Shown here in pieces: positions 1 to 7,748 of a stretch of DNA of 58,937 bases. The stretch lies in NCBI GenBank assembly GCA_022564935.1, contig JADFKM010000005.1, forward strand, positions 1-58,937, written 5' to 3'. This DNA comes from Candidatus Dadabacteria bacterium (lineage in GTDB: Bacteria; Desulfobacterota_D; UBA1144; Nemesobacterales; JADFKM01). A model generated the notes under the pieces. That model was not told the DNA's origin and searched no databases. It saw nothing but the letters and a program-made list of their open reading frames with translations. Every line of letters begins with the position of its first letter. Within the stretch, counting starts at the first letter, position 1. Both the position numbers and the translations under genes were made by a program.

Positions 1-278
1 ATACATCCCGAACCCGCCTGCGGATTAGTCGAATCATTGAAATCCCAGGCGCCCGCCACTATAGATGTCGCCCATTGCTGCACCGTTGCCGAATCCCCTC
101 CGTCATGTATGAGCGACGGTATGCCGCTAAAAGCTATGTTCTGATTCATCGCCGTTCCGAAATCATCATTTAAGAATGGGTGAAACTCTGGTCTAAACTG
201 TAAGAACCTCTCATTTAATACAATCGCACCAACATGCCTACCACTAGCAGTCGTAAAAGGATGAACGTGTTGTTCCAC
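1..278 (-). CDS. Unidentified open frame running off the left edge (possible phage-type structural protein)
   Basis: This frame stays open from a GTG at 278 to the left edge (about 92 codons) and is shifted relative to the amidohydrolase fragment just upstream. It reads HVHPFTTASGRHVGAIVL, later NDDFGTAMNQNIAF and IPSLIHDGGDSATVQQW. Codons are AT-rich (ATT, GTA, TTA, AAT, AGA), unlike the GC-richer neighbouring dapF. The pattern of an IHDGGDSA segment followed by a Trp-rich stretch reminds me of beta-sandwich domains in tailed-phage structural proteins, but that is only an impression. It could be an inserted element or an assembly chimera at the contig end. No function is assigned. Confidence 0.35.
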   Translation of the reverse strand, partial: MEQHVHPFTTASGRHVGAIVLNERFLQFRPEFHPFLNDDFGTAMNQNIAFSGIPSLIHDGGDSATVQQWATSIVAGAWDFNDSTNPQAGSGC

Positions 279-403
279 CTCTTTAGCTCCCTTTCCTTCC
301 CGACGGCCCGTATCTTACCCTCCGCGATGAGCACGGCGCCCTTGCTTATGGGTTTTGAGCTTATGGGAAGCACGGTTCCTGCCGTTATTAATGTATGGTT
401 CAT
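215..403 (-). pseudogene. Amidohydrolase (MTA/SAH deaminase-like), N-terminal fragment only
   Basis: The first ~41 residues (MNHTLITAGTVLPISS, then GAVLIAEGKIRAVGKEREL) match the N-terminal beta-sandwich of metal-dependent amidohydrolases such as 5-methylthioadenosine/S-adenosylhomocysteine deaminases. After KEREL the frame changes to RWNNTFILLRLLVVG, unrelated to the family, and stops. The expected NAHCHL-type metal site is absent from this window. The ATG at 403 lies 37 nt after the dapF stop, so the two were probably co-transcribed. The break at about 265-290 coincides with the AT-rich unrelated frame at the left edge. It is either a real disruption or a contig-end artefact. Confidence 0.6.
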
Positions 404-440
404 TACTGCAATTTTAGCATGGAAGTCGGCACGGATGCGG

Positions 441-1292
441 TTATAGCTTTTCGAGAAGCTCGTCGCTGATTACCCCGCCCATCACCTCCTCGACCGGCCC
501 CCTCATCTTTATCGACCAGTCTTCCCTTACCTCTATATCCAGCTCGCCGCCGGGCATCGACACGGTCAGGCTCTTATCGGTAAGGCCGTTCTTGACGCAG
601 GCCGCCGCCACTGCGCAGGAGCTGCTCCCTGAGGCAAGAGTATAACCGGCGCCGCGCTCCCAAATGAGTATCTCTACGCGCCGTGTGGTGCGTACCTTTG
701 CGAACTGTACATTTATGCGCTCCGGGAATAGCCGGTGTGTTTCGAGCAGGGGGGCCATCTTGCGAAGGCGCCCCTCGTCAAGCACCTCAATGAACACAAC
801 GCAGTGGGGGTTCCCGACCGATACCCCCGTAAATATCATAACATCGCCATCCACCGTTATCTCTTCCCCGACCACTTCCCTTTCGGCCCCTGTTACGGGA
901 ATGAGTTTGCTGTTAAAAGTGGCTTTACCCATCTCCACAGTAACGAATTTTACCTTCCCGCCGGATACCTCGAGGGCTGCCTCTACCCTGCCCCCGGGAG
1001 TGTCTATAGTGAAAATCTCTTTATCCGTGTAGCCGTGCTCGTAGAGGAACTTGGCGAGAATCCTGATACCGTTTCCGCTCTTTTGCGCTTCGCTCCCGTC
1101 GGGGTTGAGGATTCTGAGTCCGAAATCCGCCTCCTCGGAACGGGTAAGGAGCAGGATTCCGTCCGAGCCGATGCCGTAGTTCCTCGAGCATAGTAGCTCG
1201 ATCGAGGAGCGTGTTAATTGGAACGACAGTTTTTCGCCGTCGAGTACTATGTAGTCATTTCCCAAACCGTGGGACTTTACAAACTGGTTCAT
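441..1292 (-). CDS. dapF: Diaminopimelate epimerase homologue with Ser in place of both catalytic Cys
   Basis: The protein has 283 aa from the ATG at 1292 (a TTG at 1307 would add five residues). DapF converts LL- to meso-diaminopimelate for lysine and peptidoglycan using a two-cysteine acid/base pair. The fold motifs are here: GLGNDYIVLD near the N-terminus, NPDGSEAQ, NPHCVVF, and ERGAGYTL. However, the first catalytic motif reads KSGNGIR (Ser at about residue 72, codon AGC, normally CGNG). The second reads LASGSSSCAV (Ser at about 221, codon TCA, normally ACG-GACA). Both changes are read directly from the DNA. It may act with Ser residues, have another substrate, or be a DapF-family paralogue. 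It lies immediately upstream of the broken amidohydrolase. Confidence 0.85.
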   Translation of the reverse strand: MNQFVKSHGLGNDYIVLDGEKLSFQLTRSSIELLCSRNYGIGSDGILLLTRSEEADFGLRILNPDGSEAQKSGNGIRILAKFLYEHGYTDKEIFTIDTPGGRVEAALEVSGGKVKFVTVEMGKATFNSKLIPVTGAEREVVGEEITVDGDVMIFTGVSVGNPHCVVFIEVLDEGRLRKMAPLLETHRLFPERINVQFAKVRTTRRVEILIWERGAGYTLASGSSSCAVAAACVKNGLTDKSLTVSMPGGELDIEVREDWSIKMRGPVEEVMGGVISDELLEKL

Positions 1293-1445
1293 ATCGGCTC
1301 TCGTCAATGCGGGATTACCCGGTCGGGGGAAGCCGGAGAACTCATTATATCGTAATAGCTTCCCTTAGAATATGACGAAACAAAATCCTAAAACATTTAT
1401 CCGAAATTTCAACCTGGCACGCTGCGCAGCGGCGGCCCCGGGAAT

Positions 1446-1473
1446 TTGACAAATTATCAAATGACGTTAAATA
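1446..1473 (+). promoter_or_regulatory. Sigma-70-type promoter of the phaB-like gene
   Basis: TTGACA (1446-1451), a 16-nt spacer and TAAATA (1468-1473). It lies 45 nt before the ATG at 1518. The TTG used by the ORF track as a start is inside the -35 box, which argues for the downstream start. Confidence 0.55.
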
Positions 1474-1517
1474 TCTACTGTTCGTTCATGACAACAAATT
1501 CAGTAGGAGGAGACGAG

Positions 1518-2276
1518 ATGATAAAAGACCTTTATGACGTGAGCGGGAAAGTCGCCGTAGTAACCGGGAGCTCAAGAGGCATTGGCAAGGCCATTGCTCT
1601 AGCCCTTGCCGAGGGAGGAGCGGACATAGTGGTCAATTACAACAGGAGCGATGAACAGGCCGACGCGGTGAAAAAAGATATAGAAGCCATGGGCAGAAAG
1701 TGTATCACGGTAAGGGGAAACGTAGGGAACTTCCAGCAGGCTCAGGCCATAGGCAAGGCGGCCCTAACCCATTTCGGCAAAGTGGACATTCTGATTAACA
1801 ATGCGGGGGTCAACCGAGATAGGACCATCAGGAGGATGACCCCGGAGCAGTGGAACGAGGTTATTGAAACCAACCTCTCGAGCTGCTTTAACTGTACCAA
1901 GGCGGTTCTTGAGTCGATGCTCGAGCAGGGGGAAGGGGTGATAGTATCTGTGTCTTCGATCATAGGAGAAATGGGCAACCCCGGACAGGCCAACTACGCC
2001 TCTACAAAGGCGGGTATTATGGGCTTCACAAAGAGCCTCGCCAAGGAGCTTGCCAGAAACAACATCAGGGTCAACGCCATTGCCCCGGGCTTTGTAGAGA
2101 CCGATATGCTCAGCACTGTGCCTAAGGATATAAGGGAGCAGATTAAAAAGGACATTGCTCTGGGCAGGTTCGGCTCGCCTGAGGAAGTAGCGCTTGCGGT
2201 GCTTTTCCTGTGCTCTCCCGCGGCGAAGTGGATTACCGGAATTACGCTGAGGATGAACGGCGGACATTATATTTAA
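1518..2276 (+). CDS. phaB: Acetoacetyl-CoA / 3-oxoacyl-ACP reductase (SDR family)
   Basis: A 252-aa short-chain dehydrogenase. The ATG at 1518 follows AGGAGG (from about 1506), which decides the start over the longer ORF. The NAD(P)-binding motif TGSSRGIG is at residues 16-23, NNAG in the middle, the catalytic Ser in VSVSSIIGEMG, and the Tyr/Lys pair in YASTKAG. The family reduces 3-oxoacyl thioesters with NADPH. FabG and PhaB cannot be told apart by motif. Its position tail-to-tail with phaC, 77 bp away, and next to PhaE/phasin genes favours supply of (R)-3-hydroxyacyl-CoA for PHA synthesis (inference). It has its own promoter. Confidence 0.85.
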   Translation: MIKDLYDVSGKVAVVTGSSRGIGKAIALALAEGGADIVVNYNRSDEQADAVKKDIEAMGRKCITVRGNVGNFQQAQAIGKAALTHFGKVDILINNAGVNRDRTIRRMTPEQWNEVIETNLSSCFNCTKAVLESMLEQGEGVIVSVSSIIGEMGNPGQANYASTKAGIMGFTKSLAKELARNNIRVNAIAPGFVETDMLSTVPKDIREQIKKDIALGRFGSPEEVALAVLFLCSPAAKWITGITLRMNGGHYI

Positions 2277-2353
2277 TCAGCATACGCTCAAGTGAATGTG
2301 TGTTCCCTAAAATAGGGTTGGTTCGAGGTGTGAGCGCACAAACGCTTGCTTCT

Positions 2354-3418
2354 TTATACCGACCTTTCACCCACCCACCCTGCGACTTCGGGCCAGAGGG
2401 TCTTCAGGCACCTGCTGCTTACGGAAAGCCCTATGTGGCCTGAGGGGAAAACGATCGTTTTTGAATCTTTACTCGACGTAAGGTCGTTGAAGCCGATGCT
2501 GGACTCGGGAGGCACCAAGTGGTCTTTTTCGGCCACAAGGTTTAGAACCGGACACGTTATGTTCCCTAAATTCACCGTCCGTCCGTTGATTTTCAGCTTG
2601 TTCTGAATTAAAAGGTTGTCCTGGTAGCAGTATTTGATGAACTCTCTGAATACCTCGCCCGCAACGGGTATGTTGTCGCCGAGCCACGCTTCCATCGCAA
2701 GGAAGTTTTCAACGAAGTTGTCGTTCTCTATGTTCTCGTAAAAGCTTAAGTACTTTGACACCAGGTTCTGCACCGGCTTCATGAAGAGGAAACCGATCTG
2801 GAGGAACTCGGGCGGGACGTTCCCGTGGGCGTCGACGAACTTATCGACGTCAAAGTTGGGCTTGTCCCCCCAGAGCTTAAGCATTCCGTCCACTTTGAAA
2901 TCGATCCCCGCCGCCATGAGAATCAGGGTGTTGATGTCTTCGGGATGGAGAGCGGTGTACATGGCCGACATTGTTCCGCCCATGCAGTATCCAAGGAGGT
3001 TCACCTTATCGCTTCCCGAAATACGTTTGGCCTTCTCCACAGCCTTCTTGATATAGCGGTTCACATAGTGGTTCATATTGAGGTGACAGTCTTCATCTCC
3101 GGGCACTCCCCAGTCGATGAGATACGTGTCCATTCCGTGCTTCAGAAGCACTTCCACGACACTTTTTCCGGGCTTCAGGTCGAGTATATACGAACGGTTA
3201 ATCAAGGCGAAGACCATTACCAGCGGAACGGGGCACTGTTCTTCAGTCTGGGACGTGTAGTGGAGGAGCTTCATTTTGTTCTCTGTGAATACTACCTCGT
3301 GAGGTGTGATTCCGAGCTTGAGGTCCGGGGGATTAAGAACCAGCTCCGCCCCTTTCGACAGCTTGTGTTTCAGTTTTTCTGCTTCAGCGACCAAGAATTC
3401 CCAATTCTTTGTGGACAT
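2354..3418 (-). CDS. phaC: Class III poly(3-hydroxyalkanoate) synthase subunit PhaC
   Basis: A 354-aa alpha/beta hydrolase-type PHA polymerase, the usual length for class III enzymes. The lipase-like box is GYCMGG with the nucleophile Cys at about residue 145. The Asp is in AEKDHLVPP (about 299) and the His in SGHIGLS (about 328). This spacing matches the Cys149-Asp302-His331 triad known for the class III enzyme of Allochromatium. Class III synthases need a PhaE partner, and two PhaE-like genes lie upstream on the same strand. GGAGGT precedes the ATG at 3418. A 205-bp gap separates it from the PhaE-like gene, so an extra promoter or processing is possible. It polymerises 3-hydroxyacyl-CoA at the granule surface. 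Confidence 0.95.
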   Translation of the reverse strand: MSTKNWEFLVAEAEKLKHKLSKGAELVLNPPDLKLGITPHEVVFTENKMKLLHYTSQTEEQCPVPLVMVFALINRSYILDLKPGKSVVEVLLKHGMDTYLIDWGVPGDEDCHLNMNHYVNRYIKKAVEKAKRISGSDKVNLLGYCMGGTMSAMYTALHPEDINTLILMAAGIDFKVDGMLKLWGDKPNFDVDKFVDAHGNVPPEFLQIGFLFMKPVQNLVSKYLSFYENIENDNFVENFLAMEAWLGDNIPVAGEVFREFIKYCYQDNLLIQNKLKINGRTVNLGNITCPVLNLVAEKDHLVPPESSIGFNDLTSSKDSKTIVFPSGHIGLSVSSRCLKTLWPEVAGWVGERSV

Positions 3419-3623
3419 TTTTTATTCTCACCTCCAAATCGTTAGCGGCCTCCAATATGAATATTAAACCTAATACCATCGACATTATCAAAACGCTGAG
3501 TCGGCAAAATAGAGAGGAATCTTTGGGATACCCGAGTTCTTGCGCCGGAATGGAGCGAACTTGGTGCACTCTTTGAAGTATCCGGGAAGTATCCGGGCAC
3601 CTTGCATGTCCCCCACAGGAAAG

Positions 3624-4061
3624 CTATTTCTTTCTATAGGAGTTCAATTCATCCACTTTGTCAATGAGGTCATTGACCTTCTCTTCTATCTTATTTATCG
3701 CCGCCAGCGCCTTGTTGACGTCTCCTTTTGTGGGCATATGCATGGTCTTGAGGCTTCGTTCGATAACCTGGTCAAAGTACTTTTTGAGCTCAGAAGATCT
3801 TTCAATCCCTTTTCCGACTGTGGCCGAGAAATAAGGCGTTTTTAGCCACGATTCCAGCGCCTCAGACAGGTTCTGTTCCCAAACACTATAGAACTTCTTG
3901 TAATATGATTTGGGGTCTACCTCAGAGTTCCCGTCTTTATTTGAGGGTGATTCGGTAAAAGGGCTTTTAGACCACAACTTAAACGTTTCGTCTATGGTCT
4001 TTTCCCATATCCCAAATAAGTTCTTATAAAACTGTTTCTGATCGAAATTTTCGGTGCTCAT
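3624..4061 (-). CDS. PhaE-like PHA synthase subunit A, with duplicated W-E / W-K-[ST]-P module
   Basis: 145 aa. It carries two tandem copies of a short module: FYKNLFGIWEKTIDETFKLW followed by SKSP, then YYKKFYSVWEQNLSEALESW followed by LKTP. The C-terminus is predicted coiled coil (INKIEEKVNDLIDKVDEL). This is the layout of PhaE subunits and phasin-like granule proteins; PhaE activates class III PhaC. The ATG at 4061 overlaps the TGA of the upstream PhaE-like gene in an ATGA, indicating translational coupling. Which of the two paralogues is the true PhaE cannot be settled here. Confidence 0.75.
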   Translation of the reverse strand: MSTENFDQKQFYKNLFGIWEKTIDETFKLWSKSPFTESPSNKDGNSEVDPKSYYKKFYSVWEQNLSEALESWLKTPYFSATVGKGIERSSELKKYFDQVIERSLKTMHMPTKGDVNKALAAINKIEEKVNDLIDKVDELNSYRKK

Positions 4062-4528
4062 TCGCTCTTCCTCCGTGTTTTCGGTGTTTTGGCTTTGCTT
4101 TTTGGTTTCGCAGCGGCGGGCTTTGCCTGCTCTAGATTTGCTTTTGTTTTCTTTGCCGTCTTCGCTTCGGTTGATTTAGAGCCTTTCCTGGATTTTTTGG
4201 CGGGCTCTTTTACTTTTAAGGTTTCAATATCTTCGATCCTCTCCGAGAGTCTCGATAGCTTGTCCTCCAGGTTGTCAAGCGACTCGGCTATCCTGTCGAA
4301 ATCATTTTTCATCGGCAGGTACTTATTTTTAAGCGTGCGCTCCATGATCTCATACATGTAGTCCTTAAATTCCTGGGCTTTCTTTACGGCGCTCTGGGCG
4401 CTCGCGGCGCTTGCCGGACTCTTTAACCAAAGCTCCAGGGCATTGGACATGGACTTTTCCCAGCTTTCGTAAAGCTTTTTGAAGTAATTGAGATAATAAG
4501 TTTCCCCTTCCGTTCTTTTATCAGCCAT
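4058..4528 (-). CDS. PhaE-like protein B with Lys/Ala-rich C-terminal tail
   Basis: 156 aa from ATG 4528, which follows AAGGAGGGGCC; the longer ORF start at 4573 has no such site. The N-terminal part has one module (YFKKLYESWEKSMSNALELW, then LKSP), followed by ERTLKNKYLPMKNDFDRI and a coiled coil (LDNLEDKLSRLSERIEDIE). The last ~50 residues are a basic Lys/Ala/Pro/Thr tail (AKKSRKGSK, AKPKSKAKTPKTRRK), like the histone-H1-like tails of PhaF-type granule proteins that tie granules to DNA. The tail suggests a granule-nucleoid role (inference). The stop overlaps the next ATG by 4 nt. Confidence 0.7.
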   Translation of the reverse strand: MADKRTEGETYYLNYFKKLYESWEKSMSNALELWLKSPASAASAQSAVKKAQEFKDYMYEIMERTLKNKYLPMKNDFDRIAESLDNLEDKLSRLSERIEDIETLKVKEPAKKSRKGSKSTEAKTAKKTKANLEQAKPAAAKPKSKAKTPKTRRKSE

Positions 4529-4633
4529 TGGCCCCTCCTTAATGTGTGTTTGCAGGATAGTTTCCCTATTCATTAAGAGCGTATATAGCCTGAATGTTTG
4601 AAGCGCGTACAGGGAAATTCTACCCTTTAAACA

Positions 4634-5032
4634 TCATACATTAAAGAGCTTCAGGTAACCCTCAAGCACTCCGATAGCCCTTTCAGCCGTTTTTTGTGTG
4701 ATGGCTAAGGAGTTCTTTGTAGCCACGTCTGAAGCGCGTCTCAGCACACCCACGAAGTTGTTCTGTGCGTTGAGGATGTTGTCCAGGTTTGCACTGAACT
4801 GCTCTGCGTTTAGCTCCTTGGGGAGTTTGTCGTAAGCGACCTTCAGCCCGCCGGCGCCTTCTTTCTGTATAGAAAGTAGGTAATCAAACTGGGTGTTCAG
4901 CAGCTTCTGGTTTTCCTCCATAAGGGAAACCGCGGTCTTGAGGCTAAGGAGGTAATTGTCCTTCACAAGACCGCTGAAGTCTTTAAAAGCCTCCGTGAAC
5001 TCATCTACTTTTGTTTCTTTTTGTACAGCCAC
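4634..5032 (-). CDS. Phasin-family PHA granule protein
   Basis: 132 aa from a GTG at 5032, nine bases after AGGAGG; the longer ORF to 5125 has no ribosome site and runs through the promoter. The protein is almost entirely helical and amphipathic (FTEAFKDFSGLVKDNYLLSL, then AQNNFVGVLRRASDVATKN and TAERAIGVLEGYLKLFNV), as in small phasins that coat PHA granules. It is the first gene of the phasin - PhaE-like B - PhaE-like A - phaC series. The family call rests on fold pattern and context, not on a diagnostic motif. Confidence 0.65.
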   Translation of the reverse strand: MAVQKETKVDEFTEAFKDFSGLVKDNYLLSLKTAVSLMEENQKLLNTQFDYLLSIQKEGAGGLKVAYDKLPKELNAEQFSANLDNILNAQNNFVGVLRRASDVATKNSLAITQKTAERAIGVLEGYLKLFNV

Positions 5033-5060
5033 TGTTCTGTACCTCCTGCTTTTTGTAAAT

Positions 5061-5088
5061 AATATAACCAGCATTGAAAGATTGTCAA
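5061..5088 (-). promoter_or_regulatory. Sigma-70-type promoter of the phasin-phaE-phaC series
   Basis: On the minus strand TTGACA (5088-5083), a 16-nt spacer and TATATT (5066-5061), about 30 nt before the GTG at 5032. A full consensus -35 with a near-consensus -10 is the strongest minus-strand promoter in this region. Confidence 0.6.
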
Positions 5089-5410
5089 GGGTATTTCTTC
5101 GCAGTTGCAATATATTATAAACCAATTATAACAGTTGGTTAGAATTTTTTTGCTAAAAAATATTGGCACTTGCAAAATGAGTCGCCCCTGCTCTCAGCTT
5201 TTTCAGTAGTTCTTTGCCAGGTTTTCTCATTGAACGGGCTCAGCTCATTATCGCTTTTAGTCACCACTGTCCGAATCGAAGCACTGCCTTTCCGTAGCCG
5301 AGCGTAAAGTGCCCGGTGCGAGGTGCTGAGGTGTTGCCGGCTTAATATTTGTAGCTGTAAAGGGAGGCGGTCTGAACTAATTGTCCATAAATGTTATAAT
5401 ACGCCCAGAG

Positions 5411-6700
5411 ATGAATTTAGACCCTAAGACCTTCTCATTGTGTCGCGGGTTCCGATGGCTTGGGATGCTGGTGGGCTCCTTTGTTTTCTTAGTATGTTTT
5501 CAGGGTTTAGGATTTTCCCAGGGTCTGACCCCCTCCTGGCCGGGCGGCTCCAAGCGCAGCGGAAACGAATCGCTCAAGACGGCGACAAAATACTACAACA
5601 CTGGGGAGGTACCCAGGGCGAGAATTAATAAGAAGGTATTGGGCTGCCTCCTGCCCCTCTCAGGCAAGTATGAATCCATTGGAAGGAGGGCTTTAAAGGG
5701 AATAATTGCCGCCTCGGAGGTACTTACGTCCTCTAACGGTATGGAAGTAATCGTTATGGATTACGGGGAGAACGAGGCGGTCTTGAAGAAATCGCTAAGA
5801 GATATGGTGCTTCGGGATAGGGTGTCAGTTGTCATAGGCCCATTCTTGAGCTCATCGGTAAGGGAAGTTAACGGTACAATAAAGGATTTAAGGGTTCCTA
5901 CGGTAGTTTTCCCCCTTTCGGAAAGAGAATTTCTAGGGAACCCCAACCTTATCAAATTCGGTTATTCCCTCCAGAAACAGGCCCGCGTTATGGCCCAGTT
6001 CGCTGCAGGGGACCTTCATACGAACACCTTTGCAGTGCTTTATCCGAGTACCAGGCCCGGAGAGATAATGAAGGACGCGTTCACTGGAGCGGTCAAGCTG
6101 CTGGGAGGCAGCATCGGGTATGTTAATTCTCATGACGGGTTTATTTGGAACTTCTCGAGGGAGCTTGCATGGTTAAAAGCCGTCCGTCCCGGCGCAATTT
6201 TCATTCCCGACGGCGCTAGGTCTTCAGCCGAGTTGATTATGAAGCTCAAACGGGAAAAGGAGTTCGAAGAGACCGTATTCCTGGGCCCCAATACGTGGAA
6301 CAGCACTACATTTGCAAGGGGCATCGGCAAAAATATAACCGGGATATATTTCACGGACTATTTCTTCCCGGGCAGCGTACGGTGGGTTGACTTCGTAAAC
6401 ATTTACAAAGAGGCATTCGGCGATGAGCCCGGCTTTCTTGAGTACCAGGTTTTTGAGGCCGTGACCATAATTATGGAAGCTTTGAGGAGCTCGGGTGTCC
6501 GCAAGTCTGATGAAATTATCGAACGGATTCTTAGAAAGGGAACCGGTTCGTTTTATGACATCAGCAACGATCATGAAGACGGGATAACAATTTCTCCCAA
6601 CCCGTACATCCTTTCTTTAAAACGGGGCGAGATCACCGCGCTGTATCCCTACAGCACTCAATTCGGGACGACCACTTCGTATTTCCCGGGTGTAAGGTAG
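5411..6700 (+). CDS. Type-1 periplasmic ligand-binding protein (LivK/Leu-Ile-Val receptor-like)
   Basis: 429 aa. An N-terminal segment with Arg residues followed by WLGMLVGSFVFLVCFQGLG is a signal peptide or anchor. The mature part begins its domain with VLGCLLPLSGKYESIGRRA, the opening of Peripla_BP_6 receptors, and continues with VVIGPFLSSSVREV and IFIPDGARSSAELI. This fold is shared by ABC amino-acid receptors and LpoA-type penicillin-binding-protein activators. No transporter genes are adjacent, so a cell-wall or sensing role is as likely as transport. Start choice: TATAAT lies at 5395-5400, so ATG 5411 would be nearly leaderless. A TTG at 5381 with AGGGAGG 13 nt upstream is the alternative. 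The end overlaps the convergent gene by 43 bp. Confidence 0.75.
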   Translation: MNLDPKTFSLCRGFRWLGMLVGSFVFLVCFQGLGFSQGLTPSWPGGSKRSGNESLKTATKYYNTGEVPRARINKKVLGCLLPLSGKYESIGRRALKGIIAASEVLTSSNGMEVIVMDYGENEAVLKKSLRDMVLRDRVSVVIGPFLSSSVREVNGTIKDLRVPTVVFPLSEREFLGNPNLIKFGYSLQKQARVMAQFAAGDLHTNTFAVLYPSTRPGEIMKDAFTGAVKLLGGSIGYVNSHDGFIWNFSRELAWLKAVRPGAIFIPDGARSSAELIMKLKREKEFEETVFLGPNTWNSTTFARGIGKNITGIYFTDYFFPGSVRWVDFVNIYKEAFGDEPGFLEYQVFEAVTIIMEALRSSGVRKSDEIIERILRKGTGSFYDISNDHEDGITISPNPYILSLKRGEITALYPYSTQFGTTTSYFPGVR

Positions 6701-7473
6701 CTGATTACGAACATGGTGGCTATGATAACTGCGAACCCTAAAATCGCACCCACAGCCGCTCTTCTCCCCTTCCAGCTGAACATAAGCCTTCCGTGCATAA
6801 GGACTCCGAACAAAAACCATGTCCCAAGCGCCCAGACCTCTTTGTAGTCCCATTTCCAAAAAACTCCCCAGATTTGCTTTGCCGATAACACCCCCAGCGC
6901 TAAGCCGACGGTGAGGATGGGAAACCCGATGAGAAGACAGAGGTGATTGAGCCTGTCTAGCCTGGTTAGGGAAGGCAGTTTCATTAAAAAGCTTCCTATG
7001 CGTTTGGATTTGAGCCTCCTTTCCTGGAATATGTAGAGGAAGCCTGCCACGAAAGCGACGGTAAATATGGCTTCGCCCAGAAACACTATCATTACATGGA
7101 GCAAAATCCACGGGTTTCTTATGGAGGGGTTAGCTTCGATAATGCCGTGGGGGATTATAATGATCGGCACGGTTAGGAGGAATATCAGCGGGGCCACGAA
7201 TGTCCCAAGCACCGAGACCTTGAGCTTCAGATCAGACGCGATGAAGGCTATGGCAATGAACCAGGCGAATAGAAAGAGCGACCTCTCGATGCCTGTAAAA
7301 ACGGGCTTGTCCATCATGAACACCTTGACTAAGATGATGGTCTGAGCAAGCGCGCCGATCACAATCAGGTAATAACCCAATTTGGAAGGCCTTGGGCTCT
7401 GTGTCCATAAATGGGTCCAGTACAATAGGGTGGAAGCCAGGTAAAAGAGCGGTATTGTCCAATAGAAGTTCAT
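6658..7473 (-). CDS. CcsA/HemX-type cytochrome c assembly membrane protein
   Basis: 271 aa, about eight hydrophobic segments. It carries the Trp-rich periplasmic haem-handling motif WGVFWKWDYKEVWAL, the signature of CcsA/CcmC/HemX family haem proteins. Conserved His candidates are in LLHVMIVFLGEA and VLMHGRLM. In system II, CcsA works with CcsB to export and attach haem to apocytochromes; HemX-like members occur beside hemA. Neither ccsB nor hemA is visible here, so the exact subtype is open. The gene converges on the binding-protein gene and the two coding ends overlap at 6658-6700. Confidence 0.8.
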   Translation of the reverse strand: MNFYWTIPLFYLASTLLYWTHLWTQSPRPSKLGYYLIVIGALAQTIILVKVFMMDKPVFTGIERSLFLFAWFIAIAFIASDLKLKVSVLGTFVAPLIFLLTVPIIIIPHGIIEANPSIRNPWILLHVMIVFLGEAIFTVAFVAGFLYIFQERRLKSKRIGSFLMKLPSLTRLDRLNHLCLLIGFPILTVGLALGVLSAKQIWGVFWKWDYKEVWALGTWFLFGVLMHGRLMFSWKGRRAAVGAILGFAVIIATMFVISYLTPGKYEVVVPN

Positions 7474-7748
7474 ATATATACCTTAATTTAATTCATGCAA
7501 CAGTTAAAGGAACTCAACCGTTCGCTTATAATGATATTTTACCTGAGCACGGGCGATTCGCTCGAAACGGCTCTCATGGAAGTGGACGGATCTAAGACTG
7601 CGAATGGGTGATTGGTCCCTCTGCAGCGTCTTTTTGATTTGCGTTTTTCGAATCTGTAGCGGAGATAGGAAACGTAACGGTACGAGCGCAATCCCGCCCC
7701 AATGTGAGCAGTGTTTATCCCCGTCTTTTGAGCGCTGTTGGCGGAGGC

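Noticed and set aside
3384-3569. 61-aa minus-strand frame between the PhaE-like gene and phaC
   Set aside because: Overlaps the phaC start and its ribosome site and has no family resemblance.
5155-5180. TTGGCACTTGCAA as a sigma-54 promoter near the phasin gene
   Set aside because: GG and GC are too close for -24/-12 spacing, and a better sigma-70 promoter serves the gene.
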